Positions 47,751-60,085 are shown, numbered from the stretch's first letter. The stretch: DNA of 64,000 nt from Haematobia irritans (GCF_050003625.1 NC_134397.1:192841063-192905062), one strand, 5' to 3'. Notes: a model not told the origin generated them from the sequence alone. Numbers and translations are program-made.

Positions 47751-48173
47751 CATTTGTGGCTGAGTATGCTAAGGCGTTGAGAGCCAACGTAGTGCAATGG
47801 TTATAGCATACCCACATTGCATACACAAGGTCGTGGGTTCGATTCCTGCTTCGACCGAACACCACAAAAAGATTATCCCACCTCAGTATTGCTGGTGACA
47901 TTTCTGAGGGTTTAAAAACTTCTCTAAGTGGTTTCACTGCAATGTGGAACGCCGTTCGGACTCGGCTATAAAAACGAGGTCCCTTGCCATTGAGCTGAAC
48001 ATGGAATCGGGCAGCACTCAGTAATAAGAGAGAAGTTCACCATTGTGGTATCACAATGGACTGAATAGTCTAAGTTAGCCTGATGCATCGGGCTGCCACC
48101 TAACCTAACCTATGCTAAGGCGTTCTGTTATGGTGCCAACAAAACCCAGGCTCAATTCCTGGTCGGAGCGAAA
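47751..48173 (+). tRNA. tRNA-like sequence (rightward) split by a SINE
   Basis: 47751-47778 (GTGGCTGAGTATGCTAAGGCG, an A box in Leu/Ser-tRNA style) continues at 48125 (CTGTTATGGTGCC...) to a B box GGCTCAATTCC near 48155. Joining the parts over the 13-bp duplication gives one tRNA-like unit. Confidence 0.55.
47779..48111 (+). mobile_element. Full-length tRNA-derived SINE with 13-bp duplication
   Basis: 333 bp: head GAGAGCCAACGTAGTGCAAT through GGTCGTGGGTTCGATTCC, body with GGCTATAAAAACGAG, tail GCCACCTAACCTAACC. ATGCTAAGGCGTT flanks it (47766-47778, 48112-48124). It is the best reference copy in the window. Confidence 0.95.
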
Positions 48174-48529
48174 AAGTTTTTAAAATTGTAAAAATTAGGT
48201 AATAGGAAAATAACAGTATAATTAAAAATATGGATGAAAAAACGTGAAATTGGTTTAAAAAAAATTTTTGCCCCTTTTTAAATTTCTTAATTCAAATGAA
48301 CTTCCAAGGTACAACTTCTAAAGCAATACAAAGGATCCAAAAAGGGAGTACTTCCGTCATATGACAAGCCCATGTAAAATTCATTGGAAATTATCCAAGT
48401 GTGCACTACTTCCGGATCACAAATTGGGGATCCAAACTACTTTTTTTGGAAGCTCCCTTTTTGCTGAGTATAGAAGGATTTTTCTATGGAATCGAGTCAA
48501 TAAATAGCATCTATATAGAAACTAATTGT

Positions 48530-48985
48530 TGCCGACCAAAGTTTTCCATTATATTTTAGTGGATCTTGGGTTCAATTCTAATCCCCAACGACCAAACACC
48601 AAAAAGTTTTTCAGCGGTGGATTATCCCCTCTCAGTAATGCTGGTGGCACACCCAGAGAAGGAATATTATCACCTCAAACATGCTTCAAGAGCAAAATGT
48701 TATTTTTGGATGGTGACCATATAACATGTTCGTTGCAACCATGTTATTTTCTCGGAAATTATGTATCTGTTTTCGGAAAGCATGTTATGTTTGCAGAGAA
48801 AACAAAATTTTTGCGACAAACATGTTACATGGTCACCATCCAAAAATAACATTTTGCTCTTGAAACTTGTTTGAGGTGATCATATTCCTTCTCTGGGTGC
48901 ATTTTTGGGTTTAGCAATTCTAAGTGGTTTCGCTGTAATTTGAAACGGCGTTCGGCAAAAAAGGAGGTCCCTTGTCATGTGGGCT
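48530..48985 (+). mobile_element. Degraded SINE split by a foldback MITE
   Basis: Head remnant TTGGGTTCAATTCTAATCCC, CAAAAAGTTTTTCAGCGGTG, then the 250-bp MITE, then body text AATTCTAAGTGGTTTCGCTG and AGGAGGTCCCTTGTCATG. The tail is missing. Confidence 0.8.
48650..48899. mobile_element. Foldback MITE, copy 1 (CACCCAGAGAAGG)
   Basis: 250 bp, almost wholly a long inverted repeat: CACCCAGAGAAGGAATATTA ... TATTCCTTCTCTGGGTG, with inner arms TTTTTGGATGGTGACCAT and complement. CA duplicated (48648-48649, 48900-48901); the SINE shows the empty site GGTGACATTTCTG. Confidence 0.93.
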
Positions 48986-49272
48986 TCTAACTATATATTA
49001 TCATCGATCGGACTAATCAGTAGGACCAATGTTTGGGCTAAACAACAGGTGGGGCAGAACAGCCCATTCGAGTGTTTCCAAATAAGTTTAACGGGTTTCG
49101 CAAAATATGGCCGAGCGTTATCGTGCTACAAAATTACCATATTGCGCCTTTCCAATTGCGCTGTCTTGATCTTCTACCAGCCCGAAAGCTGGCATGACAA
49201 ATATTTAATATAAACATATATTTTTTAAATTTTTAAATTATTATTTTCTACAGCGGAGACTACTTCTTTATT

Positions 49273-50937
49273 TTTATACCCTGCTCCACACTGTGGAACA
49301 GGGTATTATAAGTTAGTGCATATGTTTCCAACACCCAGAAGGAGACGAGATAGACACATGGTGTCTTTGGCAAAAATGCTCATGGTGGGCTCTTGAGTCG
49401 ATATAGCGATGTCCGTCTGTCCGTGAACACATTTTTTTTATCAAAGTCTAGGTCGCAGTTTTAGTCCAATCGACTTCAAATTTGGCATAAGTATGTGTTT
49501 TAGCTCAGAATAGATCCCTATTGATTTTGGAAGAAATCGGTTCAGATTTAGATATAGCTCCCATATATTTCGCCCGATATGGACTTAGATGGCCCCAGAA
49601 GCCAGAGTTTTACCCTAATTTGCTTAAAATTTTGCACAAGAAGAACAATTAGTACTATAGTCAAGTGTGCCAAATTTTATTGAAATCGGTTCAGATTTAG
49701 ATATAGCTCCCATATATATCTTTCGCCCGATATGGACTAATACGGTCCCAGAACCCAGAGTTTTACCCCAATTTGGTTGAAATTTTGCACAGGGAGTAGA
49801 ATTAGCATTGTTGCTATGCGTGCCAAATTTGGTTGAAATCGGTTCAGATTTAGATATAGCTCCCATATATAGCTTTCGCCCGATTTACACTCATATGACC
49901 ACAGAGGCCAATTTTTTGCTCCGATTTAGTTGGAATTTTGCACAGGGAGTAGAATTAGCATTGTAGCTATGCGTGCCAAATTTGGTTGAAATCGGTTCAG
50001 ATTTAGATATATCTCCCACATATAGCTTTCGCCCGATTTACACTCATATGACCACAGAGGCCAATTTTTAACTCTGATTTAGTTGAAATTTTGCAAAGGG
50101 AGTAGAATTAGCATTGTAGCTATGCGTGCAAAATTTGGTTGAAATCGGTTCAGATTTAGATATAGCTCCAATATATAGCTTTCGGCCGATTTACACTCAT
50201 ATGACCACAGAGGCCAATTTTTTGGTCCGATTTAGTTGAAATTTTGCACAGGGAGTAGAATTAGCATTATAGCTATGCGTGCCAAATTTGGTTGAAATCG
50301 CTTCAGATTTAGATATATCTCCCATATATAGCTTTCGCCCGATTTACACTCATATGACCACAGAGGCCAATTTTTAACTCCGATTTAGTTGAAATTTTGC
50401 ACAGAGAGTAGAATTAGCATTGTTGCTATGCGTGCCAAATTTGGTTGAAATCGGTTCAGATTTAGATATAGCTCCCATATATATATATATGTTTTTCTGA
50501 TTTCGACAAAAATGGTCAAAATACCAACATTTTCCTTGTAAAATCGCCACTGCTTAGTCGAAAAATTGTAAAAATGACTCTAATTTTCCTAAACTTCTAA
50601 TACATATATATCGAGCGATAAATCATAAATAAACTTTTTCGAAGTTTCCTTAAAATTGCTTCAGATTTAAACGTTTCCCATATTTTTTTTTTACTAACAT
50701 TGTGTTCCACCCTAGTTCATTAGCCGGCTTAAATTTTGAGTCTATAGATTTTGTAGAAGTCTATCAAATTCTTCCAGATCGAGTGATATTTAAATGTATG
50801 TATTTGGGACAAACCTTTATATATAGCCCCCAACACATTTGACGTATGTGATATGGTATCGAAAATTTAGATCTACAAAGTGGTGCAGGGTATAATATAG
50901 TCGGCACCGCCCGACTTTAGACTTTCCTTACTTGTTT
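49273..50937. repeat. Tandem-unit repeat, family with GTTCAGATTTAGATATAGCT
   Basis: Starts TTTATACCCTGCTCCACACT with a hairpin GTGGAACAGGGTATTATAAG, then GTCCGTCTGTCCGTGAAC, then about seven units of ~175 bp (CGGTTCAGATTTAGATATAG, TTTCGCCCGATTTACACTC, GTAGAATTAGCATTGTAGC), and ends GTGGTGCAGGGTATAATATA ... CCTTACTTGTTTT. No coding content. Confidence 0.9.
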
Positions 50938-51779
50938 TCTCATAAAAACTTGTCAATAATTTATCCGGAGGTTTTGTTAGTAATTTAAATTGAGGATTTT
51001 TGGGGACAAAATCGTCCCGAATTGGGATCAAAATCCCGAAAAATACTGGCAACACTGCTTTTTACACTCTGCGTAAAGTATACGTAAAAATGAAAGCTAT
51101 GGAATGAGGTTATGACTTGAAGATAGCTTTAGAATTGTCTGATGCGTATTTCGCGAACTACGCCATCTGTTTTTAATCCTGGCATTAGTAATTTGCGCTC
51201 ACAATAAGTTTTTTTTTCGCATAACGATTTCTAATATTTATTGCATGCAATATATTGTTTATCAGGAGCAAATATATTGTCTTAATGTCATTCCATTTAA
51301 GTAGCATTTGTATGAAATGTTTTTTTTAATCATAATATAATTGTTTTATTTATATCCACGGTTTATGATAAAACTTTAAACATATATTTTTATTTTTTTT
51401 GTTCCCTTTTCGATTCATAGATTCTTTTAAAATTAAATTCATTATTTTTTTAAATATATTATATTTATTTATAACATTTTATTTGTATAGGGCTCACTTG
51501 TGGGTATCAAATATTGAAATATTCTTTTCATTGAATCGAGATATTCGACTTTTTATAATTTTGTTTTTTCGTTTTTTTTTTTTTTCCTTAAATTCGTATA
51601 CGGTTAAGCAAAATCCTTTGAATGCCACTCACTGTAATACTATTTTGCATTAAACTATTTAGATTTGTTAGATTATTGCAAACATTTTCACATTCACGAT
51701 ATTTCATAATGTCGATTCGTTAATGCTCAACGTGTGACGGAAATACTTTTGTCATACATATTTGATCACAAACAAGAAC
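50938..51779. other. Unassigned AT-rich DNA
   Basis: 50970-51058 (GGGATCAAAATCCCGAAAAA, TGGCAACACTG) resembles 63600-63705 and is another GTTGCCA-bordered repeat fragment. The rest has no gene. Confidence 0.4.
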
Positions 51780-52500
51780 AAGAGAACAGCAACAACATTT
51801 ATTTCATATTCAAAATGTTCCTTTTATTAATTAATTAATATATGGCTTTTATTTATTGTTATTATTATGGTGGTTATTGTTGTTGTTTGTTATTATTCTT
51901 GTTGGTGTCATCGCCATCATAGTAGTTATTTCTTTTCCCGCTCTTGTATTGTTTAGTTTATTTAATTTAAATATTTTGTTGTTGTTTTAATTTTGTTTTT
52001 CTAATTTCATTTCTTTATCCGCGTTTAGCCGCGATAAACTTGCGTGTGCTATTTGCGACGTTAACACTCATAAACTGATTGAGATATTTGAAATTGAAAA
52101 TATCAAATTTTAACAAAACCGCTGCTCATTCAGACAAGACTAAAATGCCCAAGACGAAGAAGAAGAGTCCAAACAACTACAATAAACATATATTCGCTCA
52201 CTGGGCCATCGTGATGAACAAGAAGCATTTTTGTGACAAAGGGAAGGACAGACATCATAAAGCATACTTTACACTACCCTATAAATTGTTGAACGGACGG
52301 ACGGACGGATAAACAAACAAATATATAAATTGATTGGTTTTAGTTGCGGCTAAATGTTCACGCGATCATTCGGGTTTGATGTTGACGTTTGAGTCCGAGT
52401 CACACTTGTGGCGGTCCGCGGCAACAATGTCAACCGCATATATATTAAGAAAACGTATACAACTATTATACATATGTATGGAGACATTAGGGTGTAACGA
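51780..52500 (-). promoter_or_regulatory. Candidate distal 5' exon/promoter region
   Basis: On the minus strand this block is rich in CAACAA-type triplets, has GC-rich islands (52370-52430 and 52015-52060) and a TCAGTT initiator-like site near 52073. It resembles fly 5' UTR/promoter DNA and is free of the repeats around it. No donor that clearly joins ORP8 exon 1 was found, so this is only a candidate. Confidence 0.22.
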
Positions 52501-52974
52501 TTTTCAGAAAACATAAAATAAATGATTTAGTTCAATTTGAAAAGTAATAACACAAAATGTTTACAATACATGCCAACCTAATGTTCGCCTTTATAGTTTG
52601 CACTATTGAACTGAATCTTGCATAAATGACAGCAATAGCAAAAATCATGTTGCATGCGAAGGCAAAGTACAAATCTATATAATTAATATTTAGAATTTAG
52701 TTACGAAGTTAGTAACAAAGTATATAGAGTTCAAACTATTGTCATATTTGTAAATTTGTTCCATTTTAGTATTTTTCGTATTGTAATGAAACATTCGGGA
52801 GGAGAAAAAATGGTCGGAAAACCATGTGGAAATCCGACCAAATATACATTTTTTTTATTGAAAATGAGACTTATTTAGACGAAGCTAGGCGCAAATATTT
52901 AATTATTTGATTAAAAATATTTTAATGTTATCAGTAGTTTAATTTAAGTACCAAGACAATACTCCATTTATTTA

Positions 52975-54237
52975 AAGGGTGATACGGTCAAAATTTGGTC
53001 AATATAAACTTGACGTATTTCTTTCAATTTTGCATTTAAAAAACCTGAACACCCCTCATTTTGAAGGTGTGTGTGTAGAATGTTGCTCCTAGTTTGATTT
53101 TGGAATTCACTCTTCAGTTGTAAAAATGCCGTCCAAGCAAGAAGAGCAGCGTATCAAAATTTTGCTCGCGCATCGCGAAAATCCGAGCTACTCGCACGCA
53201 AAGCTGGCAAAATCGCTAAAAGTTGCCAAATCAACCGTTACAAATGTAATTAAAGTGTTTGGGGAACGTTTGTCGACAGCCAGGAAGTCTGGATCGGGGG
53301 GAAATCGAAAACCGGAAGCCGCTGAGACGACAAAGAGAGTTGCCGGTAGTTTCAAGCGAAACCCTAACCTCTCTCTCCGAGATGCCGCAAATAAGCTGGG
53401 TGTATCGTCTACAACCGTGCATCAAGCCAAAAAACGAGCCGGACTATCGACTTACAAGAAGGTAGTGACTCCAAATCGCGATGATAAACAAAATACGACG
53501 GCCAAAGCGCGATGCCGGAGGCTGTACACGACGATGCTGACGAAGTTTGACTGCGTGGTAATGGACGACGAAACCTACGTCAAAGCCGACTACAAGCAGC
53601 TTCCGGGGCAGGAGTTTTATACGGCAAAAGGAAGGGGAAAGGTAGCAGATATTTTCAAGCACATAAAACTGTCAAAGTTCGCAAAGAAATATCTGGTTTG
53701 GCAAGTCATCTGTACCTGTGACTTGAAAAGCAGCCTTTTCATAGCTTCCGGGACCGTCAACCAAGAAATTTACGTGTTTGAATAAACGTCTGCTGCCTTT
53801 CCTGAAGAAACACGGTTGTTCCGTACTGTTTTGGTCGGATTTGGCATCTTGCCATTACGGTAAAAAGACCATGGAGTGGTACGCCGCCAACAACGTGCAG
53901 GTGGTTCCCAAGGACAAGAACCCTCCCAACACGCCAGAGCTCCGCCCAATTGAGAAATACTGGGCTATTGTCAAGCGGAACCTAAAGAAAAAACTGCTAA
54001 GGACGAGCAGCAGTTCAAGGCAAACTGGCTTACTGCGGCGAAGAAGGTGGACAAGGTGGCTGTACAAAATCTGATGGCAGATGTCAAGCGTGAGGCCCGG
54101 CAATTCGGATTTGGAAAAGCGAAAGCCTAATTGAATATTTTTCCTGAATTTTATACTAATTGAACATGAAAAAGAAATTTAATTTGATTTTTTAAATAAA
54201 CGATTTCACCGATACACGCGTTTTCCCTTGACCAAAT
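52975..54237 (+). mobile_element. DD37E Tc1/mariner-like element, right end truncated
   Basis: Left end AAGGGTGATACGGTCAAAAT after TA (52973-52974). The right end stops at CCCTTGACCAAA and lacks the last ~20 bases seen at 25030-25049. It carries about 60 bp in its leader (53037-53100) that copy 22881-25049 lacks. Confidence 0.9.
53126..54130 (+). pseudogene. DD37E transposase, two frame breaks
   Basis: Open from [20 protein letters not shown] through a double HTH region ([35 protein letters not shown]) and [12 protein letters not shown] to EIYV. An 8-bp loss at 53776 (AAAGAGTG in the sibling) shifts frame. FWSDLASCHYGKKTMEWY and PELRPIEKYWAIV follow, with 37 residues between D and E. A homopolymer shift near 53990 precedes [12 protein letters not shown] and the natural end FGFGKAKA at 54128-54130. 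Confidence 0.92.
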
Positions 54238-54702
54238 TTTTCCATTGTAAAAAAATTGTGGATGCGTCTTTTTTGAGCACCTGTTTCTATATGAAGGAGT
54301 TGCCAGATCGAAACAAAATTTAACATGTGTTCATAACAGAAATGGAAGTTTCCAAAACACTTAACTTTCTTCTGTTTATACCGCGCTTTTTGTGCTAGGC
54401 TAAGAAGTGTCCGAACTGCCCTCGTACATACAAAAACTATTCATGGTTCATTCGTAGCGAAAACTGTCTAAACTAAAATTACTTTTTTTCATAGTTAATT
54501 ATTTAAAATAATAATAATAAAATTAATTGAATGTTAAAAAAACGTCCAATTAAAAGTTCATTTGATTCAATTAGTTTTTAATCAAAACAAAAATCTATCA
54601 CAAACATAGCTTGAATCAATTAAATTGTTAATTAGATCATTTAAGTGTTTAATTGGTGTTGAGGATTGATATTATAAATTTCGTGATTGAAGCAATTTTT
54701 AT
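54238..54702. repeat. AATTAATT-type element, left part
   Basis: 54480-54702 holds TTCATTTGATTCAATTAG, TTAAATTGTTAATTAGATC and TTTCGTGATTGAAGC and continues at 56034-56110 beyond the inserted tandem-unit repeat. 54238-54480 is unassigned. Confidence 0.55.
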
Positions 54703-56033
54703 ACCCTCCACCATAGGATGGGGGGTATATTAACTTTGTCATTCCGTTTGTAACACATCGAAATATTGCTCTAAGACCCCATAAAGTATATATATTCTGA
54801 GTCGATCTGAGCATGTCCGTCCGTCTGTTGAAATCACGCTAACTTCCGAACGAAACAAACTATCGACTTGAAACTTGCCACAAGTAGTTGTTATTGGTGT
54901 AGGTCGAATGGTATTGCAAATGGGCCATATCGGTCCACTTTTACCTATAGCCCCCATATAAACGCAACCCCCAAATTTGGCTTGCGAGGTCTCTAAGAGA
55001 AGCAAATTTCATCCGATCCGACTGAAATTCAATACATGGTGTTAGTATATGGTGTCTAACAACCATGCAAAAATTGGTCCACATCGGCCCATAATTATAT
55101 ATAGCCCCCATATAAACCGATCCCCCGTTGGCTTGCAGAGCCTCTAAGAGAAACAAATTTCATCCGATCCGGCTGAAATTTGGTACATGGTGTTAGTATA
55201 TGGTCTCTAACAACCATGCAAAAATTGTCCACATCGGCCCATAATTATATATAGCCCCCATATAAACCGATCCCCCGATTTGGCTTGCGGAGCCTCTAAG
55301 AGAAGCAAATTTCATCCGATCCGGCTGAAATTCGGTATATGGTGTTAGTATATGGTCTCTAACAACCATGCAAAAATTGGTCCACATCGGTCCATAATTA
55401 TATATAGCCCCCATATAAACCGATCCCCCGATTTGGCTTGCAGAGCCTCTAAGAGAAACAAATTTCATCCGACCCGGCTGAAATTTTACCTCCGGTACCT
55501 CTTGGAAGACCAAAATTCATCTGATTCAGTAGTTGAAATTTGGTAGGTGATGTTAATATATGGCCTCAAACACCCATGCAAAAATTGGTCGATATCGGTC
55601 CATAATTATATATAGGCCCCATATAAACCGATCCCCGTGATGTTAGTATATGGTATCCAACAACCATGCAGGAATTGGTTCCTATCAGTCCATAGTTATA
55701 TATAGCTCCCATATAAACCGATCGCCAGATTTGACCTCCGGTGCCTTTTGGAGAAGCAAAATTCATACGATCTGGTTGAAATTTGGTACGTGGTGGTAGT
55801 ATATGATATTTAACAACCATGCCAAAAGTGGTCCATATCAGTCCATAATCATTTATAGCCCCCATATAAACCGATCCCGAGATTTGGTTTTGGAGCCTCT
55901 TGGAGAAGCAAATTTCATCCGAGTGAGTTGAAATTTGTGGATGACAGTCTTTCGTAGAAGTTTCTACGCAATCCATGGTGGAGGGTACATAAGATTCGGC
56001 GTGGCCGAACTTACGGCCGTATATACTTGTTTT
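54703..56033 (-). repeat. Tandem-unit repeat, second copy of the 16949-18620 family
   Basis: Starts TTATACCCTCCACCATAGGA and ends CCATGGTGGAGGGTACATAA, CGGCGTGGCCGAACTTACGG with CCGTATATACTTGT. About seven units with CATATAAACCGATCCCCCG and TCTCTAACAACCATGCAAAA. Inserted inside an AATTAATT element. Confidence 0.9.
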
Positions 56034-56274
56034 TAAATTAATTGTATCGATAAATTTTGTGGTTGAAACAAAACAAAAAATAATAATTCTATATACTCTA
56101 ATCTAATTTAAATTAATTGGTGATGGTTTTTTTTGCATACGCATCAAGCAAAATTGCATTAATAAAATTCGAAAAGTATTTATCGTTCGATGTTTTGCAC
56201 CAATTTTATTACAACCCTATGGGAAATGAAACAACCCAAGGACTGATACAGATAGAATTATTACCTGGTGTGTA

Positions 56275-56501
56275 CACCCAGTGAAGGAATATGATAACCT
56301 CAAGCATATTTCAAGAGCACTATGTTACTTTTTCACAGCAACCATGTAGCATTTTTGTCGCAAAAATATTCTTTTCTCGTCAAACATAACATGCTTTCCG
56401 AAATCAGATACATAATTTCAGAGAAAAGAACACGATTTCGTGGAAAAGTAACAATTTGCTCTTGGAGCATGGTTGGGGTGATCATGTTCCTTTTCTGCGT
56501 T
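56275..56501. mobile_element. Foldback MITE, copy 2
   Basis: About 227 bp, from CACCCAGTGAAGGAATATGA to GTTCCTTTTCTGCGTT, TA flanks (56273-56274, 56502-56503). More diverged, with an internal deletion relative to the 250-bp copies. Confidence 0.82.
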
Positions 56502-56503
56502 TA

Positions 56504-58094
56504 TGGACCACTCCCTAATCTGGTCAAAACCTATGGAAGTCACCTGCCACTTTAACATGGGTTTGTCATTGACAGGGTAAATTTACACATTAGGACATGA
56601 CTTGGACTCAGTAGAAGCAGTTTAGTTGAACCAGCCCATAGACGAGAAATTATTCCTTGGGTGCGTTCAAATTTCAAGGAGCCAGACTTCAGCTTACGAC
56701 CTCGTAGCAAGTCATTACTTATGGGAATTTTGATTTTTTCTTCTAGGGAAGCCATAGGACCAAACATTGTTCCATGTTGTGCATTATAGTATGGGCGAAC
56801 ATATTTCTTGATCATAACGCCGACAGCCCAATACGAGAAAAAGTGTTTGGTATTTTAGCATTAATCTGCTTCTACTATTAAATAATTTTCTCACATTGTT
56901 TAACTTAATTTTATTTCTTTCTACAGTTACATTTGCTATGTTATTATGCACCGTGTATTAATGTGCATATAAGTATGTAGACAATTTCATTTGTGTTTGG
57001 TCACATATGGTTAATTATAAATTTGTTATCATTGATATGATAAGAATATTAAGTAAATATCGGACAACGTACGATAATTTTATTGAATAAAACAATCATA
57101 GAACTCGGGAAAACGTAAAAAACTATTTGGTAAGGTAATGTTGTTATACGAATGGTAAATCAATGTGATTAGTCGCAAATTACAAGAAGTATGTCAGTGG
57201 GATTTCAAAAATGATAACCAAAAAAATTTGGTATCTAGAGAAGTTGGACTTGAGCTCAAGCCTAAATCTTGAATATTACATATGGGTATATAACAAAAAT
57301 CCTAGCCTATATATGATAATATCCAATCAGTATTATATGTTATACCCTCACAGGAGGTAGAGTATACCATTTGGTATTATGTCTGTCCATCGCTCTGTCT
57401 GGTTGGATGCTTTTTACAATAGCTTTCCGAAGAATAGTGCAATTTGCTAAGGTGGTACCACCCCCCACAGAATAAAATTCTGCCTGATCTACTTACTAGG
57501 TCTTTATAGTATTCTATATATATTTTATCTTATATAGTTAACACATGTAATAAATTATACTTTCACCACACTTAGATTATATTTGAAGATCATATTGATT
57601 AAATATTTAATTGTGTTTGGGATTGTATATCAAAAGTCATTAGCAGTTACTTTGCATAGTTTAGTGAGTAAGTGGATGTGAAAAATACCAAAACGTGATT
57701 AGTGATAGCAATAATGTGCAGAGATTGTTGTAGGTTATTTTCAAAAACGATGGTTTACTATAAATCAATTTTAAAGGTGGTCCGATAAGAACTTAGCTTC
57801 ATGGCCTGAGGCAACAATATCTCGAGAGCAATTTACTGTATTGTGTGTTTGCTTTTTATTGCATGGGTAAGTGGAATTTTGTACGAATTTTAGAAAATTT
57901 TCGATCTTAGGTATTGATTTTTCTCCTTGGCTAGCGTATAAAATTGGTTAAGCGAGTTTCATGTGGCACTGACAAATAGTGAGCCCACTAGGAAAGAAAA
58001 TGTGGATTAAACGGTAGAAAATTTTAACTAAGCTTTATTACAAACGCCGATATGATAAAAACAACCAAAGTATTCGATTTGGAAAAACGACCAC
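56504..58094. other. Unassigned DNA
   Basis: 56560-56815 has an 87-codon minus-strand frame with no recognisable motif. 57330-57420 (TTATACCCTCACAGGAGGTA, GTCTGTCCATCGCTCTGTCT) looks like an end of a tandem-unit repeat. The rest is AT-rich and without a gene. Confidence 0.4.
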
Positions 58095-58440
58095 GGAGCT
58101 ACTTTTTTTCAATACTTTTTCACTTTGTCAGTACACGCAGAGAAGGAATATGATCACCTCAAACATGTTTCAAGAGCAAAATGTTATTTTTGTATGGTGA
58201 CCATGTAACATGTTTGTCACTAAATTGTTATTTTCTCGTCAAATATAACCTGCTTGCCGAAATCAGATACATGATTTCCGAGGAAATAACATGGTTGCGA
58301 AAACCATGTTACATGGTCACCACCCAAAAATAACATTTTGCTCTTAAAACATGTTTGAGGTGATCATATTCCTTCTCTGGGTGTACCATAGTTCCCCCGC
58401 GAATGAATTATTACCTTTTGTGTAGATATTTTTGAGCCGA
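58095..58440. mobile_element. Fragment of the CAGGGATGG hAT family, split by a foldback MITE
   Basis: CAATACTTTTTCACTTTGTC at the left and CCCCCGCGAATGAATTATTA with TTTTGTGTAGA at the right match, in complement, 33490-33590 inside the hAT element. The outer ends are lost. Confidence 0.75.
58134..58383. mobile_element. Foldback MITE, copy 3
   Basis: 250 bp, CACGCAGAGAAGGAATATGA to TATTCCTTCTCTGGGTG, TA duplicated (58132-58133, 58384-58385). The hAT relative shows the empty site GTCAGTACC. Confidence 0.93.
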
Positions 58441-59030
58441 TAGATTTATGGTACAGTAGTTTGAGAGTTTGAGATAGTCTTTAACAAACTTATTTCTTAA
58501 TAGTCTTTTACAAATTTGGCAAAACAGACGAGTTCATGCGGGAAGAAAATCTCGCCATAGTAAAAAACACGATTTTCTTGTTTTTAGACAAAAAAATGTT
58601 TTAGTTAAAAAAGCATATGTTTCTATATTACGCTTCCACACGAACACTTTCTAGAGAAGAAGTTGGGAGCCATCGTGGTGCAATGGTTACACGCAAAGAA
58701 AAAAAACGTTTGGAAAACGTGTACCGAAAACGTTTTTCTTTTATTAGAGTTTTTTGAATTGCTTCGAAAATTTTAAACTTTTATCACCAAAAAAATTCGT
58801 TTGTTACAAAATTTTTATTTTTTCAATAAAAAAAGTTATTTTTGAAATAACAACACAGTCCATTTCGTTTATATCAAACACTGTTCTTTTCTGACTTTAG
58901 GTCTTTAATAAGACACATTTTACAGTTCAAAATTTAATATAGTACAATGTAATGTTGAACATTTTTTCGGAATCTTCCGAATATATCTGGAATATATGTA
59001 AAAAAAAACAAAAGCAAAAAAAAAAACTTT

Positions 59031-59103
59031 GGCCGAAGCAGGGATCGAACCCACGACCCTTGGCATGAGAGTCGAACGTAGCTACCACTGCTCCACGGTG
59101 CCA
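59031..59103 (-). tRNA. tRNA-like sequence II (copy D)
   Basis: Minus strand: GGCACCGTGGAGCAGTGGTA head and B box GGTTCGATCCC. tRNA-derived module. Confidence 0.68.
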
Positions 59104-59216
59104 AACTAAATGTTTGTTTCTGTTAAATAAACTTTGTTTATTCGGTTCGTGGGCGCCGCAAGCTATGCTATATAAATATAACTTATATGGATATTTATCT
59201 ATTGATGACCATAACA

Positions 59217-59288
59217 GGTACATAGCTCAGTGGTTAGTGTGTTGGCTTACAATGTGCATGGTCCGCGGTTCGATTCTCCGTCCAGGCG
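59217..59288 (+). tRNA. tRNA-like sequence I (copy D)
   Basis: A box TAGCTCAGTGGTTAG and B box GGTTCGATTCTCC. tRNA-derived module pointing away from sequence II. Confidence 0.68.
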
Positions 59289-59898
59289 AAAGGTAAAAAA
59301 AATTTTAAAAATTTATAAAATCGTATAATTTCTTCCACATTGTTGGTATTACAGGAAAAGGTGTTAAGAACTAAAAATCCTCGTGGATGTGAGAAAGATG
59401 TGAGGGACAATGCAATTAGCAAGGAAATGATGTTTTTTTTTTGAGCTAGTCTTTATGAAATTGTTTTTACATCCTGGAAAAGAATAAACGTTTATCACAA
59501 AAAGTATATACTTTTCTTCCAAATACACTTCCTTACAGCGAAAAGCAAATGAGAAACGAACTTTGTTTGTCTAAAATTTCGTTTGGGAGGAAAGAATTAT
59601 TTTTTTGCGTGTAGCATGCCCGCCTTGCATACACAAGGTCGTGGGTTCGATTCCTGCTTCGACTGAACACCAAAAAGTTTTTCAGCGGTGGATTATCCCA
59701 CCTCAGTAATGCTGGTGACATTACTGAGGGTTTCAAAGTAGAGAAGCTTTGAAGTGGTTTCATTGCAATGTGGAACACCGTTCGGACTCGGCTATAAAAA
59801 GGAGGTCCCTTGTCATTAAGCTTAACATGGAATCGGGCAGCACTCAGTGATAAGAGAGAAGTTCACCAATGTGGTATCACAATGGACTGAATAGTCTA

Positions 59899-60085
59899 CA
59901 CAGAAAAAAATTTCACGAAAATTTTTCCAATTAAAATTTTAATTGAGTTTTAAAAAATATTCAATTAAAAATTTAATTGATTCGACATTTGATACTATCA
60001 TTTCCGTGATTGAAGACATTTCAATTAAAAAATTAATTGGATCAATTAATTTCGTGATTGAACCAGAAAAAAAAATTTTTGTGTG
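59899..60085. mobile_element. AATTAATT MITE, short copy
   Basis: 187 bp, CACAGAAAAAAATTTCACG to AAAATTTTTGTGTG, TA duplicated (59897-59898, 60086-60087). The SINE text GAATAGTCTAAGTGAGCC is restored by removing it. Confidence 0.92.

Larger units (their letters stand above)
46665..48468 (+). mobile_element. CCCAGCAAAAA TIR element with tRNA-like modules (carries two nested insertions)
   Basis: Ends CCCAGCAAAAAATATTGGAA and, complemented, CTCAGCAAAAAGGGAGCTTC; TA on both sides (46663-46664, 48469-48470). Contains leftward tRNA-like B boxes (46865-46925; 47631-47710) and a rightward tRNA-like sequence split by a SINE. Without the MITE (46988-47555) and SINE (47779-48111) it is about 0.89 kb. 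A partial sibling is at 20431-20980. Confidence 0.78.
58690..59611 (-). mobile_element. CACGCAAA TIR element with tRNA-like pair, copy D
   Basis: 922 bp, reversed relative to copy A, TA duplicated (58688-58689, 59612-59613). The restored text CAATGGTTAGCATGCCC is normal SINE sequence. It carries divergent tRNA-like modules at 59031-59103 and 59217-59288. Confidence 0.93.

Noticed and set aside
52079..52312. 77-codon basic plus-strand frame
   Set aside because: Low complexity, no motif; the composition fits UTR or promoter DNA on the minus strand better.
56552..56815. 87-codon minus-strand frame as a gene
   Set aside because: No recognisable domain, no splice or promoter context; kept as unassigned DNA.
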